Source: Marinitenerispora sediminis
Lineage (GTDB): Bacteria > Actinomycetota > Actinomycetes > Streptosporangiales > Streptosporangiaceae
Length of the DNA stretch: 42,635 nt
Assembly (NCBI RefSeq): GCF_003336425.1
Contig: NZ_QEIO01000034.1
Coordinates: 1-42,635, forward strand
Reading direction: 5' to 3'
Shown one piece after another: positions 7,041 through 16,056 of the stretch. A model generated the notes under the pieces. That model ran no database searches. It saw nothing but the letters and a program-made list of their open reading frames with translations, and was not told the DNA's origin. The translations under genes were made by a program, and so were the position numbers. Every line of letters starts with the position of its first letter. Position 1 is the stretch's first letter.

Positions 7041-7775
7041 CTAGCCGTTGCCCTCGTGGTTGTGCAGGGCCTCGCTGATCCGCTCGGCGGCGGCGATGAC
7101 GGCCTGGGCGTGCAGCCGGCCGGGGGAGCGGGTCAGGCGCTCGATGGGGCCTGAGACCGACACCGCCGCGATCACCCGGCCGCCCGGGCCAGCGATCGGC
7201 GCCGAGACCGACGCCACCCCCTGCTCGCGCTCGCCGACGCTCTGCGCCCAGCGGCGGCGGCGCACCTGGGTGAGCGTGGCGGCGGTGAAGTGCGCCCCGC
7301 GCAGCGCGCGCCGGATGCGGTCGGAGTCCTCCCAGGCGAGCAGCACCTGTGCGGCGGAGCCGGCGTTCATCGGGAGCTCGCTGCCGACCGGGACGGTGTC
7401 GCGCAGGCCGCTGGCGCGTTCGGCGGCGGCGACGCAGACCCGGGCGTCGCCCTGCCGGCGGTAGAGCTGCGCGCTCTCCTGGGTGAGGTCGCGCAGCTGG
7501 AGCAGCACCGGGTTGGCGATGGCGAGCAGCCGGTCCTCCCCGGTGGCGACGGACAGCTCTCCCAGGCGCGGGCCCAGCACGAACCGGCCCTGGCTGTCGC
7601 GCGCGACCATGCGGTGCCGCTCCAGGGCCACCGCGAGCCGGTGCGCGGTGGGCCGGGCGAGCCCGGTGATCTGCACGAGCTGGGCGAGCGACGCGGGCCC
7701 CGACTCCAGGGCGTCCAGCACCGACATCGTCTTGTCCAGCACACCAACGCCGCTGGATGGGCTAGAGTTGTCCAT
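7041..7775 (-). CDS. ndgR: IclR-family regulator divergent from leuCD (NdgR/LtbR type)
   Basis: This 244-residue IclR-family protein has an N-terminal winged helix (about residues 11-65, with SLAQLVQITGLARPTAHRLA) and a C-terminal effector domain (about 80-240). The position divergent from leuCD is that of NdgR (Streptomyces) and LtbR (Corynebacterium), known regulators of leucine and related amino-acid genes; the name rests on family and synteny. The start is the ATG at 7775. No Shine-Dalgarno precedes it, and a -10-like CAATAT lies six bases before the ATG, so the mRNA is probably leaderless. TTGCAT 17 bases further upstream is a matching -35. This promoter overlaps the start of the leuC control region, so autoregulation is likely. 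Confidence 0.85.
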   Translation of the reverse strand: MDNSSPSSGVGVLDKTMSVLDALESGPASLAQLVQITGLARPTAHRLAVALERHRMVARDSQGRFVLGPRLGELSVATGEDRLLAIANPVLLQLRDLTQESAQLYRRQGDARVCVAAAERASGLRDTVPVGSELPMNAGSAAQVLLAWEDSDRIRRALRGAHFTAATLTQVRRRRWAQSVGEREQGVASVSAPIAGPGGRVIAAVSVSGPIERLTRSPGRLHAQAVIAAAERISEALHNHEGNG

Positions 7776-7809
7776 GGCTTGATATTGCCGTCTCGCTATT
7801 TGGAATGCA
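7773..7809. promoter_or_regulatory. divergent control region of the IclR regulator and leuC
   Basis: On the minus strand, TTGCAT (7809-7804), a 17-base spacer and CAATAT form a promoter ending six bases before the regulator ATG. On the plus strand TTGATA (7779-7784) could be the -35 for leuCD, with a less certain -10 near 7802. The short region holds an imperfect symmetry (ATtGC...GCtAT, 7784-7799), a likely regulator-binding site. Confidence 0.55.
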
Positions 7810-7816
7810 AGTCGGC

Positions 7817-7834
7817 CCGGCCCGCACGGGCCGG
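7817..7834 (+). promoter_or_regulatory. palindromic hairpin in the leuC leader
   Basis: CCGGCCCG-ca-CGGGCCGG is a perfect palindrome in the untranslated leader, about 90 bases before leuC. It could act as an attenuator or as a protein site. No leucine-rich leader peptide was found near it. Confidence 0.4.
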
Positions 7835-7923
7835 CCTGCGTGCGGCGGACCTCCGGCGGCCGTTCCGCGGTCGCGCAGTGGCGAGAAGCTCCGAGAACCC
7901 CGAGACGCGAGGAGGCGTCCCAC

Positions 7924-9321
7924 ATGGCTCGCACGATGGCCGAGAAGGTCTGGGAGGAGCACGTCGTCCGGCGTGCCGAGGGCGAACCCGACCTGCTCTA
8001 CATCGACCTGCACCTCGTGCACGAGGTCACCAGCCCGCAGGCCTTCGAGGGACTGCGGCTCGCCGACCGCGCGGTGCGCCGTCCCGACCTCACCATCGCC
8101 ACCGAGGACCACAACGTCCCGACCGAGAACATCCTGCTGCCCATCGCCGACCCGGTCTCGCGCACCCAGATCGAGACGCTGCGCAAGAACGCCTCCGACT
8201 TCGGGGTCCGCCTGCACCCGATGGGCGACATCGAGCAGGGCATCGTGCACGTCGTCGGCCCGCAGCTCGGCCTGACCCAGCCGGGCATGACGATCGTGTG
8301 CGGCGACAGCCACACGAGCACGCACGGCGCCTTCGGGGCGCTCGCGTTCGGTATCGGCACCAGCCAGGTCGAGCACGTCCTCGCCACCCAGACGCTGCCG
8401 ATGACCCCCTTCAAGACCATGGCGGTCACCGTCAACGGCACGCTGCCCTCCGGTGTCACGTCCAAGGACGTCATCCTCGCCGTCATCGCCAGGATCGGCA
8501 CCGGCGGCGGCCAGGGGTACGTGATCGAGTACCGCGGCGAGGCCATCCGGCAGCTCTCGATGGAGGCCCGGATGACGATCTGCAACATGTCGATCGAAGC
8601 CGGCGCGCGCGCCGGGATGATCGCGCCGGACGAGACCACCTTCGACTACATCAAGGGCCGTCCGCACGCGCCCACCGGCGCCGACTGGGACGCCGCGGTC
8701 GAGCACTGGAGGAGCCTGCGCACCGACGACGAGGCGGTCTTCGACGCCGAGGTCGTGCTCGACGCCGCCGAGCTCAGCCCGTTCGTCACCTGGGGAACCA
8801 ACCCCGGGCAGGGGCTGCCGTTGGACGCCTCCGTACCGGACCCGGCCGACTTCGCCGACCCCACCGAGCGCGCCGCCGCGGAGAAGGCGCTCGCCTACAT
8901 GGACCTGGCGCCCGGCGTCCGGCTGCGCGACGTCCGGGTGGACACCGTCTTCCTGGGCTCGTGCACCAACGGCCGCATCGAGGACCTGCGCTCCGCGGCC
9001 GAGGTGATCCGCGGGCGCAGGGTCGCTGACGGCGTCCGCATGCTCGTGGTGCCCGGGTCGATGCGGGTCAAGGAGCAGGCCGCCGCGGAGGGACTCGACG
9101 AGGTGTTCCGCGCGGCCGGCGCCGAGTGGCGCGAGGCGGGCTGCTCGATGTGCCTGGGCATGAACCCCGACCAGCTCAAGCCGGGGGAGCGCAGCGCCTC
9201 CACCTCCAACCGCAACTTCGAGGGCCGGCAGGGCAAGGGCGGCCGCACCCACCTGGTGTCGCCGCTGGTCGCCGCCGCGACCGCCGTGCGCGGCACGCTG
9301 TCCTCCCCCGCCGACCTGTAG
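7924..9321 (+). CDS. leuC: 3-isopropylmalate dehydratase, large subunit
   Basis: This 465-residue aconitase-family subunit works with LeuD to isomerise 2-isopropylmalate to 3-isopropylmalate in leucine synthesis. The three [4Fe-4S] ligands are present as Cys347 (FLGSCTNGR), Cys407 and Cys410 ([11 protein letters not shown]). [20 protein letters not shown], a strongly conserved substrate and cluster loop, is also intact. The ATG at 7924 has GGAGG eight bases upstream. leuD follows after 53 bases on the same strand, so they form an operon. The IclR regulator is divergent and probably senses leucine or a pathway intermediate. Length and motifs are those of a functional bacterial LeuC. Confidence 0.98.
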   Translation: MARTMAEKVWEEHVVRRAEGEPDLLYIDLHLVHEVTSPQAFEGLRLADRAVRRPDLTIATEDHNVPTENILLPIADPVSRTQIETLRKNASDFGVRLHPMGDIEQGIVHVVGPQLGLTQPGMTIVCGDSHTSTHGAFGALAFGIGTSQVEHVLATQTLPMTPFKTMAVTVNGTLPSGVTSKDVILAVIARIGTGGGQGYVIEYRGEAIRQLSMEARMTICNMSIEAGARAGMIAPDETTFDYIKGRPHAPTGADWDAAVEHWRSLRTDDEAVFDAEVVLDAAELSPFVTWGTNPGQGLPLDASVPDPADFADPTERAAAEKALAYMDLAPGVRLRDVRVDTVFLGSCTNGRIEDLRSAAEVIRGRRVADGVRMLVVPGSMRVKEQAAAEGLDEVFRAAGAEWREAGCSMCLGMNPDQLKPGERSASTSNRNFEGRQGKGGRTHLVSPLVAAATAVRGTLSSPADL

Positions 9322-9374
9322 CGCGCGGCCGGCCGTACCCACCACAGGCAACCAAGGGAGCGTAGGAACCGCCC

Positions 9375-9965
9375 ATGGAGAAGTTCACCGTCCACACCGG
9401 CCGCGCCGTGCCGCTGCGCCACAGCAACGTGGACACCGACCAGATCATCCCCGCCGTCTACCTGAAGCGGGTGGCCCGCACTGGCTTCGAGGACGGCCTG
9501 TTCGCCGCCTGGCGGGCCGCCGACCCCGACTTCGTCCTCAACCGGCCGGAGTACGCCGGCGGCACCGTCCTGGTCGCCGGCCCGGACTTCGGTACCGGCT
9601 CCTCCCGCGAGCACGCGGTGTGGGCGCTGCAGGACTACGGCTTCAAGGCGGTCATCGCCCCGCGCTTCGCCGACATCTTCCGCGGCAACTCGCTCAAGGG
9701 CGGCCTGCTCACCGTGCTGCTCCCGCAGGACGTCGTCGAGCGGCTGTGGGCCCTGGTCGAGGCTGACCCCTCGACCGAGGTCACGGTGGACCTGGTGGCC
9801 CGCGAGGTCCGCGCGCCGGGAGTCACCGAGCCGTTCGAGCTGGACGACTACACGCGCTGGCGGCTGATGGAGGGGCTGGACGACATCGCCCTGACGCTGC
9901 GGCACACCGACGCCATCGCTGACTACGAGACCCGACGCAAGCCGTGGCTCCCGGTGACGCAATAG
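9375..9965 (+). CDS. leuD: 3-isopropylmalate dehydratase, small subunit
   Basis: The 196-residue swivel-domain subunit pairs with LeuC. It has the usual N-terminal [10 protein letters not shown] (about 16-25) and the substrate-binding loop [14 protein letters not shown] (about 75-88). [11 protein letters not shown] is also typical. The ATG at 9375 follows GGGAG and TAGGAA motifs. It lies 53 bases after leuC. Its last 22 bases overlap the predicted start of a small downstream gene, suggesting translational coupling of that gene to the leucine operon. Confidence 0.97.
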   Translation: MEKFTVHTGRAVPLRHSNVDTDQIIPAVYLKRVARTGFEDGLFAAWRAADPDFVLNRPEYAGGTVLVAGPDFGTGSSREHAVWALQDYGFKAVIAPRFADIFRGNSLKGGLLTVLLPQDVVERLWALVEADPSTEVTVDLVAREVRAPGVTEPFELDDYTRWRLMEGLDDIALTLRHTDAIADYETRRKPWLPVTQ

Positions 9966-10192
9966 GGCCGGATCGCCCGGAGCAGCCGGAATTTTACCTG
10001 GATTTGGCACGGCGGCTCCGGGAGGCGCATCGCCGTGCCAACGCGCTCCCGGATGCTGTCCGGATTCCGGTAATCCGTAGGCTTTTGACGGTCACCGAAG
10101 CGGTGAAGCGGGACCCCCTCCGGGCCTCCGAACGGCTCGATCGGATGCTCCAGGACCTCCCTCCGGGGCCCGAAGGGCCCTCGACACGCTGA
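9944..10192 (+). CDS. small unknown protein coupled to leuD
   Basis: This open frame of 82 residues starts at a GTG at 9944 inside the end of leuD and ends before the hup promoter. The segment from about residue 16 to 70 reads as an amphipathic, highly charged helical protein, for example [18 protein letters not shown] and [20 protein letters not shown]. It has no signal, Cys or metal motif. Codon use looks actinobacterial but with more A/T-containing codons than its neighbours (TTT TAC, GAT TTG, AAG). The ribosome binding site is weak, so translation may depend on termination at leuD. The final codons form GGGCCC-gaa-GGGCCC, which may also work as a terminator. I do not recognise the family. 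Confidence 0.6.
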   Translation: MAPGDAIGPDRPEQPEFYLDLARRLREAHRRANALPDAVRIPVIRRLLTVTEAVKRDPLRASERLDRMLQDLPPGPEGPSTR

Positions 10193-10210
10193 TTTCTCAG
10201 GCGTTTGTAT

Positions 10211-10240
10211 TTGTATCGAGGGCCTGACGTCCCCTAATTT
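10211..10240 (+). promoter_or_regulatory. promoter of the HU gene
   Basis: TTGTAT (10211-10216) and TAATTT (10235-10240) are separated by 18 bases, and the start point would fall about 25 bases before the ATG of hup. The region is notably AT-rich for this genome. Confidence 0.6.
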
Positions 10241-10270
10241 CGTGCGAGCAAGGGGGAACCGGAGGAACCA

Positions 10271-10552
10271 ATGAACAAGCGTGACCTGATTGACGCGATC
10301 TCCGACCGGTTGGGGGACAAGAAAACCGCCACCGAAGCAGTGAACGCTGTGTTGGAGACCGTGCAGCGCACCGTCGCCAAGGGCGAGAAGGTGGCCATCA
10401 CTGGGTTCGGCGTCTTCGAGAAGTCCGAGCGCGCCGCCCGTACCGCCCGCAACCCGGCCACCGGGGCCACCATCGACGTTCCGGCGAGCTTCGTCCCGAA
10501 GTTCCGCGCCGGCGCCGACTTCAAGGCCCTGGTGAACGGCGAGAAGAAGTAA
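10271..10552 (+). CDS. hup: HU-family nucleoid-associated protein
   Basis: This 93-residue protein is a short HU, without the long Lys/Ala-rich tail of HupB-type proteins. It starts MNKRDLIDAISDRLGDKKTA, has the dimer-forming helices, GFGVFEKSERAART (about 46-59) and the DNA-binding arm RNPATGATIDVPAS with the minor-groove proline at about 65. HU dimers bend and compact DNA. The ATG at 10271 follows a strong GGAGGAA site. The promoter directly upstream makes it independent of leuCD. Confidence 0.95.
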   Translation: MNKRDLIDAISDRLGDKKTATEAVNAVLETVQRTVAKGEKVAITGFGVFEKSERAARTARNPATGATIDVPASFVPKFRAGADFKALVNGEKK

Positions 10553-10566
10553 CCTCGCACCGCGTA

Positions 10567-10601
10567 CGCTGCCCGGGCCGCCGTCGGCTGCCCGGGCAGC
10601 G
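10567..10601. terminator. bidirectional terminator between hup and cofC
   Basis: CGCTGCCCGGG and CCCGGGCAGCG form an 11-bp perfect stem in the 81-base gap between two convergent genes. Confidence 0.7.
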
Positions 10602-10633
10602 GTGCGTCCGGCCCCGCGCCCGGCGGGCCGCCG

Positions 10634-11281
10634 TCACAGCGACAGGCGGGCCAGCAGCTTCGCGGTGTGCGGGCCGACCCCGAGGCGGGCGGCCTCCCGG
10701 AGGTCGCTGAGCGTGTCGACGTCCCGGCGGGCTCCGGGGACGTCGACGAGGTCGATCTCCGCGGCGCCGCCGGCGCGGTGCCGCTCGCGCGAGCGCCCCT
10801 CGAAGGCCGGGCGGAACTCCCCCCCGGACGCGGCGGCGTAGAGCGTCGTGCCGACACCGGGCGCGTCGGCGAGGAACGCGTGCTCGTGGCGCGCGGCCGC
10901 GGCCAGCACCCGGTCGAGCTCCGCCGGCCGCAGGGCCGGCAGGTCCGCGGACAGCGCACACACCCCGGATCCGGGGTGGAGCCCGGCGGCCACCGCGGCG
11001 CCGTGCCGCAGCGCCGGGTTCAGACCGGCGTCGGGCTCGTCGGCGACCGGGCGCGCCCCGAGGTCGGCGAGCGCTCCGGCGGCGAGCGGGTCGTCGGTGA
11101 CCACGATCACCTCGATCACCCGGGGGCACTCGACGGCGGCCATGACCGTGTCGGACGCGACCGCCAGGGCCAGCTCCGCCCGGTGCCGGCCCACGGACGG
11201 CGCGAGCCGCGACTTGGCGGCGGTGAGGCGCTTCACCGGGATCACCAGCGACCAGCGCTGGTCGTCCTCGACTCCGGTCAC
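10634..11281 (-). CDS. cofC: 2-phospho-L-lactate/phosphoenolpyruvate guanylyltransferase (F420 biosynthesis)
   Basis: The 215-residue protein is of the CofC/FbiD nucleotidyltransferase family, which activates 2-phospholactate or phosphoenolpyruvate with GTP in coenzyme F420 synthesis. Seen motifs are WSLVIPVKRLTAAKSRLAP near the N-terminus, VIVVTDDPLA, DEPDAGLNPALRHG and LSADLPALRP, which carry the nucleotide-binding and metal residues. The GTG at 11281 has GGAGGG just before it and gives a family-typical length; a GTG at 11305 is possible but lacks a site. The other fbi genes are not in the window. Presence of F420 agrees with an actinomycete host. It is transcribed towards hup and away from plsC. 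Confidence 0.9.
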   Translation of the reverse strand: MTGVEDDQRWSLVIPVKRLTAAKSRLAPSVGRHRAELALAVASDTVMAAVECPRVIEVIVVTDDPLAAGALADLGARPVADEPDAGLNPALRHGAAVAAGLHPGSGVCALSADLPALRPAELDRVLAAAARHEHAFLADAPGVGTTLYAAASGGEFRPAFEGRSRERHRAGGAAEIDLVDVPGARRDVDTLSDLREAARLGVGPHTAKLLARLSL

Positions 11282-11405
11282 CGGCCCTCCGCTCGCCCTC
11301 TCCACCGCGCGGGTACCCGGCGCGTCCCGGCGCTCCCGCCGTCCGTCCCACCCCGCCGGCGGCTCCGGGTGCCCGCGGTGACGCCTCCGAGCCGGTGGGA
11401 CTGCC

Positions 11406-11411
11406 TAGACT
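11406..11411 (+). promoter_or_regulatory. candidate -10 for plsC
   Basis: TAGACT fits the actinobacterial -10 consensus and lies about 95 bases before the plsC start in the divergent cofC/plsC region. No good -35 was found. Confidence 0.4.
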
Positions 11412-11506
11412 GGAGCGGTCGTGCGCGGCCGGGTATTCCCCCGAGGACCGCGCCGGCGCACCCGCCGTCCCCCACCGCCACGCCAGCGCCATGCGAAGGA
11501 GCCGCC

Positions 11507-12289
11507 ATGAAACGCCGGGAATCGCCGTGGGTGAAGGCGATGGCCATCGCCGTCGTCCGTCCCATCATGGCAGCGGTCACCCGGCGCGAGTGGAGCGGCC
11601 AGCAGCACATCCCGCGCGAAGGCGGTGTGATCCTCGCCGCGAACCACCTCTCGATGTCGGACCCGCTGACGGTGGCGCACTTCGTCTACGTCGCCGGCCG
11701 CCGCTGGCCCACCTTCACGGCGAAGGAGGGCGTCTTCCGGATCCCCGTCGTCGGCGCCGTGGCCCGCAAGACGGGGCAGATCCCGGTCTCCCGCGGCAGC
11801 GCCGACGCGGTGAAGGCGCTGCGCGAGGCCGAACGGGCGCTCGTCGAGGACGGCGCGTCCGTCATCTTCTACCCGGAGGGCACCTGCACCCGCGACCCCG
11901 ACCTGTGGCCCATGGCCGCCAAGACGGGGGTGGCGCGGCTCGCGCTGTCCACCGGGGTCCCGGTCGTCCCGATCGCCCACTGGGGCGAGCAGCACCTGAT
12001 GCCCTACGGGACGAGCAAGGTGCGGCTGTTCCCGCGCAAGCGGGTCCAGATGGTCGCCGGACCGCCGGTGGACCTCGCGAAGTACCGCGAGCAGCCGATG
12101 ACCGCGACCGTGCTGCGGGCGGCCACCGCCGACATCATGGCCGCCATCACCGGCCTGCAGGCCGAGCTGCGCGGCGAGGAGCCGCCCGCCGAGATCTACG
12201 ATCCCAAGCAGGCCCGCCGGGCGCGGCTGGACCCGGCGGAGGGCGCCGGCGCGGAGCGGACCGGCGACGACGACACGGCGCGCGCGTGA
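11507..12289 (+). CDS. plsC: 1-acyl-sn-glycerol-3-phosphate acyltransferase
   Basis: This 260-residue PlsC-family acyltransferase adds the second acyl chain to make phosphatidate at the inner face of the membrane. Block I is NHLSMSD (46-52, the HX4D catalytic pair His47/Asp52). The substrate block is FYPEGT (about 122-127), and VPVVPIAHWG follows. A hydrophobic stretch near residues 10-22 may contact the membrane. The C-terminal 40 residues are charged and variable. The ATG at 11507 follows GAAGGAG. gpsA starts 28 bases after its stop, so the two phospholipid genes form an operon; GpsA makes glycerol-3-phosphate, the backbone of the same pathway. Confidence 0.93.
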   Translation: MKRRESPWVKAMAIAVVRPIMAAVTRREWSGQQHIPREGGVILAANHLSMSDPLTVAHFVYVAGRRWPTFTAKEGVFRIPVVGAVARKTGQIPVSRGSADAVKALREAERALVEDGASVIFYPEGTCTRDPDLWPMAAKTGVARLALSTGVPVVPIAHWGEQHLMPYGTSKVRLFPRKRVQMVAGPPVDLAKYREQPMTATVLRAATADIMAAITGLQAELRGEEPPAEIYDPKQARRARLDPAEGAGAERTGDDDTARA

Positions 12290-12317
12290 CCGCGCGGCCG
12301 CGCACGGAGAGGACGAG

Positions 12318-13328
12318 ATGACCAAGGTCGCGGTGCTGGGCAGCGGCTCGTGGGGGACCGCGTTCGCCAACGTGGTGGCCGACGCGGGGGTGGCCGAGGT
12401 GACGCTGTGGGCGCGCCGGGCCGAGGTGGCCGAGGCGATCGGCCGGGAGCACGCCAACCCCGAGTACTTCCCCGGGATCGGGCTGAACCCCCGCCTGGCG
12501 GCCACCACCGACGCCGCCGCCGCGGTCGAGGGGGCGGGGTTCGTGGTCGTCGCCGTGCCGTCGCAGACGCTGCGCGCCAACCTCACCGCGTGGCGGCCGC
12601 ACATCCCGCGCGACGCCGTGATCGTCAGCCTGATGAAGGGCATCGAGCTCGGCACGTCGCGGCGGATGAGCGAGGTCATCGTCGAGACGCTGGAACTGCC
12701 GGCCGACCAGGTGGCGGTCGTCTCGGGCCCCAACCTGGCCCGGGAGATCGCCGAGCGCCAGCCGGCCACTGCCGTCGTCGCCTCCCCGCACGAGGCCACG
12801 GCGGTGCGGCTGCAGGAGATCTGCCGGGCGCCCTACTTCCGCCCCTACACCAACACCGACATGATCGGAGTGGAGCTCGGCGGTGCGGTGAAGAACGTCA
12901 TCGCGCTGGCCGTGGGGGTCGCCGTCGGCATGGGCTTCGGCGACAACGCCAAGGCGTCGCTCATCACCCGCGGGCTCGCCGAGACGGTGCGGCTGGCCGT
13001 GGCGCTCGGCGCCGACGAGCACACCCTCGCGGGCCTCGCCGGCATGGGCGACCTGGTGGCCACGTGCAGCTCCCCGCTGTCGCGCAACCGCACCTTCGGC
13101 GAGCGGCTCGGCGCCGGCAGGACCCTGAGCGAGGTCATCGCCGAGACCAGCCAGACGGCCGAGGGCGTCAAGTCCTCGGAGTCCGTCCTCGCGCTCGCCC
13201 GCGCCAACGGCGTGGACATGCCGATCACGGAGGCCGTCGTCGCCATGATGCACGGCGACCTGCCGCCGGCCGAGGCGCTGCTGGGCTTCATGGCGCGCAG
13301 CGCCAAACCGGAGCGGTACGGCGTCTGA
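12318..13328 (+). CDS. gpsA: NAD(P)-dependent glycerol-3-phosphate dehydrogenase
   Basis: This 336-residue enzyme reduces dihydroxyacetone phosphate to sn-glycerol-3-phosphate for phospholipid synthesis. The Rossmann motif is VLGSGSWGTAFA at residues 6-17. LMKGIE (about 109-114) and VSGPNLAREIA (about 135-145) are family marks. The catalytic Lys192 lies in GGAVKNVIALAVG. The ATG at 12318 has GGAGAGGACG upstream. It is the second gene of a plsC-gpsA unit. Length and all motifs are as expected. Confidence 0.97.
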   Translation: MTKVAVLGSGSWGTAFANVVADAGVAEVTLWARRAEVAEAIGREHANPEYFPGIGLNPRLAATTDAAAAVEGAGFVVVAVPSQTLRANLTAWRPHIPRDAVIVSLMKGIELGTSRRMSEVIVETLELPADQVAVVSGPNLAREIAERQPATAVVASPHEATAVRLQEICRAPYFRPYTNTDMIGVELGGAVKNVIALAVGVAVGMGFGDNAKASLITRGLAETVRLAVALGADEHTLAGLAGMGDLVATCSSPLSRNRTFGERLGAGRTLSEVIAETSQTAEGVKSSESVLALARANGVDMPITEAVVAMMHGDLPPAEALLGFMARSAKPERYGV

Positions 13329-13506
13329 CCCGGCGGCGCGAGCGGGCCGTACCGTGCCCCGCCGGCCCGCCGGCCCGCCGCGAGCCGGCGCCCACCTGCG
13401 ACGGGACCCGCGTGCGGGCTCCGCCCGGCCGGTGCGTACCGTGGAAGGCGGCCGCGCCGGCGGGAGCCGGCGCCGACGTCGAACGGGAAGCGGGGAAGCG
13501 GGAAGC

Positions 13507-14718
13507 ATGGTCCAACGTCCGGGAGAGAACACGCGCGCGGCTCGGCTGCCGGTGCCGGACGCGCCGGTGGGCCGCCCGGTGCGGCTGCCGGTGCACCGCA
13601 GCACGACCTACGCGTTCGAGACCTCCCAGGAGTACGCGGAAGTCCTGGACGGGATCCGGCCGGGCTACTCCTACGCCCGGATCGACAACCCGACCACCGA
13701 GGCGTTCGCGCACGCCGTCGCCGCGCTGGAGGGCGACCGGCTCGACCACGCCGTGCGCGGCCAGGCGTTCGCCTCGGGGATGGCGGCCATCAGCACGACG
13801 CTGCTCGCCCTCACCCGGGCCGGTGCGCACGTGGTCGCGGCGCGCTCGATCTACGGCAACACCTACTCGCTGCTCGACGGGCTGCTCCGCCGGTTCGGCG
13901 TGACCACCGACTTCGTCGACATCACCGACCTCGCCGCGATCCGGGCCGCGCTGCGCCCGGAGACCGCGCTCGTCTTCACCGAGACGCTGTCCAACCCCAC
14001 CATGACCGTGAGCGACCTGCCGGCGCTGGCCGGACTCGCCCGGGAGGCCGGAGTCCTGCTGGTCGTGGACTCCACGTTCGCCTCGCCGGCCGTCTGCCGG
14101 CCGCTGGAGCACGGCGCCGATGTCGTGCTGCACTCGGCCACCAAGTACCTCGGCGGGCACAGCGACGCCACCGGGGGCGTCGTCGTCGCCCGCGACGAGC
14201 TCATCGGCGCGATCCGGTCGGCGCGGGTGGACCTGGGACCGTGCCTGGCCGCCGACGAGGCCTTCCTGCTGCACCGCGGGCTGGAGACGCTGCCGCTGCG
14301 CGTGGCGCGGCAGTGCGCGACCGCGACCGAGTTCGCCGCCGCCGTCGCCCGGCACCCGGCCGTGGAGCGGGTGGACCACCCGGGCCTGCCGGAGCACCCG
14401 GGGCACGCGCTCGCCGGCCGGCTGTTCGACGCCGGGCGGTTCGGCGCGGTCGTGACCGTGACTCCGCGCGGCGGCCGGGACGCGGGCATGGCCCTGGCCG
14501 ACCGGGTGCGGGTCGCCACCATCGCCGCGTCGCTGGGCGGGACGCACACGCTGGCCGGCCATGTCGGCTCCACCACGCACCGGCAGATGACCGACGAGGC
14601 CCTGCGGGCCGCCGGAATCGGCCCGGCCGCGGTGCGCTTCTCGATCGGCGTCGAGGACCCGGCGGACCTGATCGCCGACGTGCTGGGGGCCCTCGACACG
14701 CTCGACGGCCGACCGTGA
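13507..14718 (+). CDS. Cys/Met-metabolism PLP-dependent enzyme (cystathionine gamma-lyase/synthase type)
   Basis: The 403-residue fold-type I PLP enzyme belongs to the trans-sulfuration family. YSYARIDNPTTEAFAHAVAALEG near residues 56-78 matches the family YSRxxNPT block. SIYGNTYSLL contains the PLP-stacking Tyr. VDSTFASP holds the Asp that pairs with the pyridine nitrogen. HSATKYLGGHSD carries the Schiff-base Lys213. The C-terminal SLGGTHTLAGHVGSTTHRQM is the substrate loop, somewhat different from classic SLGG.ETL.. members. Whether it makes or cleaves cystathionine, or acts on another sulfur amino acid, cannot be decided here. The ATG at 13507 has GGGAAGC repeats upstream. It stands between gpsA and ddl. 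Confidence 0.88.
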   Translation: MVQRPGENTRAARLPVPDAPVGRPVRLPVHRSTTYAFETSQEYAEVLDGIRPGYSYARIDNPTTEAFAHAVAALEGDRLDHAVRGQAFASGMAAISTTLLALTRAGAHVVAARSIYGNTYSLLDGLLRRFGVTTDFVDITDLAAIRAALRPETALVFTETLSNPTMTVSDLPALAGLAREAGVLLVVDSTFASPAVCRPLEHGADVVLHSATKYLGGHSDATGGVVVARDELIGAIRSARVDLGPCLAADEAFLLHRGLETLPLRVARQCATATEFAAAVARHPAVERVDHPGLPEHPGHALAGRLFDAGRFGAVVTVTPRGGRDAGMALADRVRVATIAASLGGTHTLAGHVGSTTHRQMTDEALRAAGIGPAAVRFSIGVEDPADLIADVLGALDTLDGRP

Positions 14719-14783
14719 CGAACGCCTATATTCGGGACGGCCGGGCCCGGCAGTTCCTGGTTCCGGTTCGGGTCGACGGCGAG

Positions 14784-14789
14784 ATAGGG
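14784..14789 (+). promoter_or_regulatory. candidate -10 for ddl
   Basis: TAGGGT lies about nine bases before the ddl ATG. With TTCCGG 18 bases upstream it would give a very short or absent leader, which fits the lack of a strong Shine-Dalgarno sequence. Confidence 0.45.
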
Positions 14790-14798
14790 TCAGGCACC

Positions 14799-15914
14799 AT
14801 GGCCGAGCAGCGCAAGATACGGGTCGCCGTGGTATTCGGCGGGCGGAGTTCCGAGCACGAGATCTCCTGCGTCACCGCGGGGAGTGTGCTCTCCGTGATC
14901 GACGCGGACCGCTACGAGGTCGTCCCCGTCGGGATCACCCGTGACGGCGACTGGGTGCTGGCCTCCGGTGATCCGCGGCGGCTGGCGATCACCGACGGAC
15001 GGCTGCCCGAGGTCGCCGGGGACGGAGCGTCCCTCGCGCTGCCCTTCTCCGGCGGGTCCGGCTTCCTGGTGGTCAGCCCCGAGCGCGTGCCGCAGGCCAT
15101 CGGCGAGGTCGACGTCGTCCTGCCGCTGCTGCACGGCCCGTTCGGTGAGGACGGCACCCTCCAGGGGCTCCTGGAGATGATGGGCGCCCGCTACGCCGGC
15201 TCGGGCGTCTTCGCGAGCGCCGCATCCATGGACAAGGTGTTCATGAAGGTGCTGCTCGCCGGGCAGGGGATCAAGGTCGGACCGTACGTGGCGGTCAGCG
15301 ACCGCGAGTGGCGGCGCGAGCGCAAGCGGATCCTCGACGACGTCGCCGAACTCGGCGGCGTGGTCTTCGTCAAGCCCGCCCGCGCCGGTTCCAGCATCGG
15401 CATCAGCCGGGTGCCCGACGCCGCCGACGCCGAGGCGGTGACCGCCGCGATCGAGGCGGCCCGCGCGCACGACCCCAAGGTCATCGTCGAGGCGGGCATC
15501 TCCGGCCGCGAGATCGAGTGCGGCGTCCTGGAGTCCCTGGACGGCGGCGCCCCCGACGTGTCCCTCCCGGCGGAGATCCACGTCGCCGAGGGGTTCGACT
15601 TCTACGACTTCGAGGCCAAGTACCTCTCCAGCAGCAGGCTGACGATCCCGGCCGAGCTCCCCACGGAGGTCACGGAGCGCATCCGCGGCCTCGCCGCCGC
15701 GTCCTTCGAGGCCATGGGCTGCGAGGGGCTGGCCCGGGTGGACTTCTTCTACGGCGACGACGGCGAGGTCTACGTCAACGAGATCAACACGCTGCCCGGC
15801 TTCACGCCGGCGTCGGCCTTCCCGCAGATGTGGGCGGCCAGCGGGCTGGACTACCCGGCACTGGTCGACCGGCTGATCCAGACCGCCCTGCGGCGTTCAC
15901 CGGGGCTGCGCTAG
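14799..15914 (+). CDS. ddl: D-alanine--D-alanine ligase
   Basis: This 371-residue ATP-grasp ligase makes the D-Ala-D-Ala dipeptide for peptidoglycan. FGGRSSEHEIS (about 14-24) binds the first D-Ala. LPLLHGPFGEDGTLQG is the family signature. VFVKPARAGSSIGIS is the phosphate-binding loop. The C-terminal RVDFFYGDDGEVYVNEINTLPGFT carries the metal ligands. The omega-loop FYDFEAKY retains the Lys-Tyr pair typical of D-Ala ligases rather than the VanA-type His, so D-Ala and not D-lactate is the expected acceptor. The ATG at 14799 follows a probable near-leaderless promoter. The next gene is convergent. Confidence 0.96.
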   Translation: MAEQRKIRVAVVFGGRSSEHEISCVTAGSVLSVIDADRYEVVPVGITRDGDWVLASGDPRRLAITDGRLPEVAGDGASLALPFSGGSGFLVVSPERVPQAIGEVDVVLPLLHGPFGEDGTLQGLLEMMGARYAGSGVFASAASMDKVFMKVLLAGQGIKVGPYVAVSDREWRRERKRILDDVAELGGVVFVKPARAGSSIGISRVPDAADAEAVTAAIEAARAHDPKVIVEAGISGREIECGVLESLDGGAPDVSLPAEIHVAEGFDFYDFEAKYLSSSRLTIPAELPTEVTERIRGLAAASFEAMGCEGLARVDFFYGDDGEVYVNEINTLPGFTPASAFPQMWAASGLDYPALVDRLIQTALRRSPGLR

Positions 15915-16056
15915 CGCGCGGGAGCACGCGCGGCCCGGTGGGCGGCCGCCATGGACGGCCCCCGCCGGGTCCCCCGATCGGCGGCTCGGTGCGCGTTCGC
16001 CGCGGACGTCCATCCGCCGTGCTCCGGGTCCGCGATCCGCTGGCGAGCGTGCCGCC

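Noticed and set aside
7804-7923. A possible leucine leader peptide for attenuation of leuCD
   Set aside because: The short frame from 7805 has no run of leucine codons, and the hairpin nearby is not followed by a T run. Only a hairpin of unknown role is reported.
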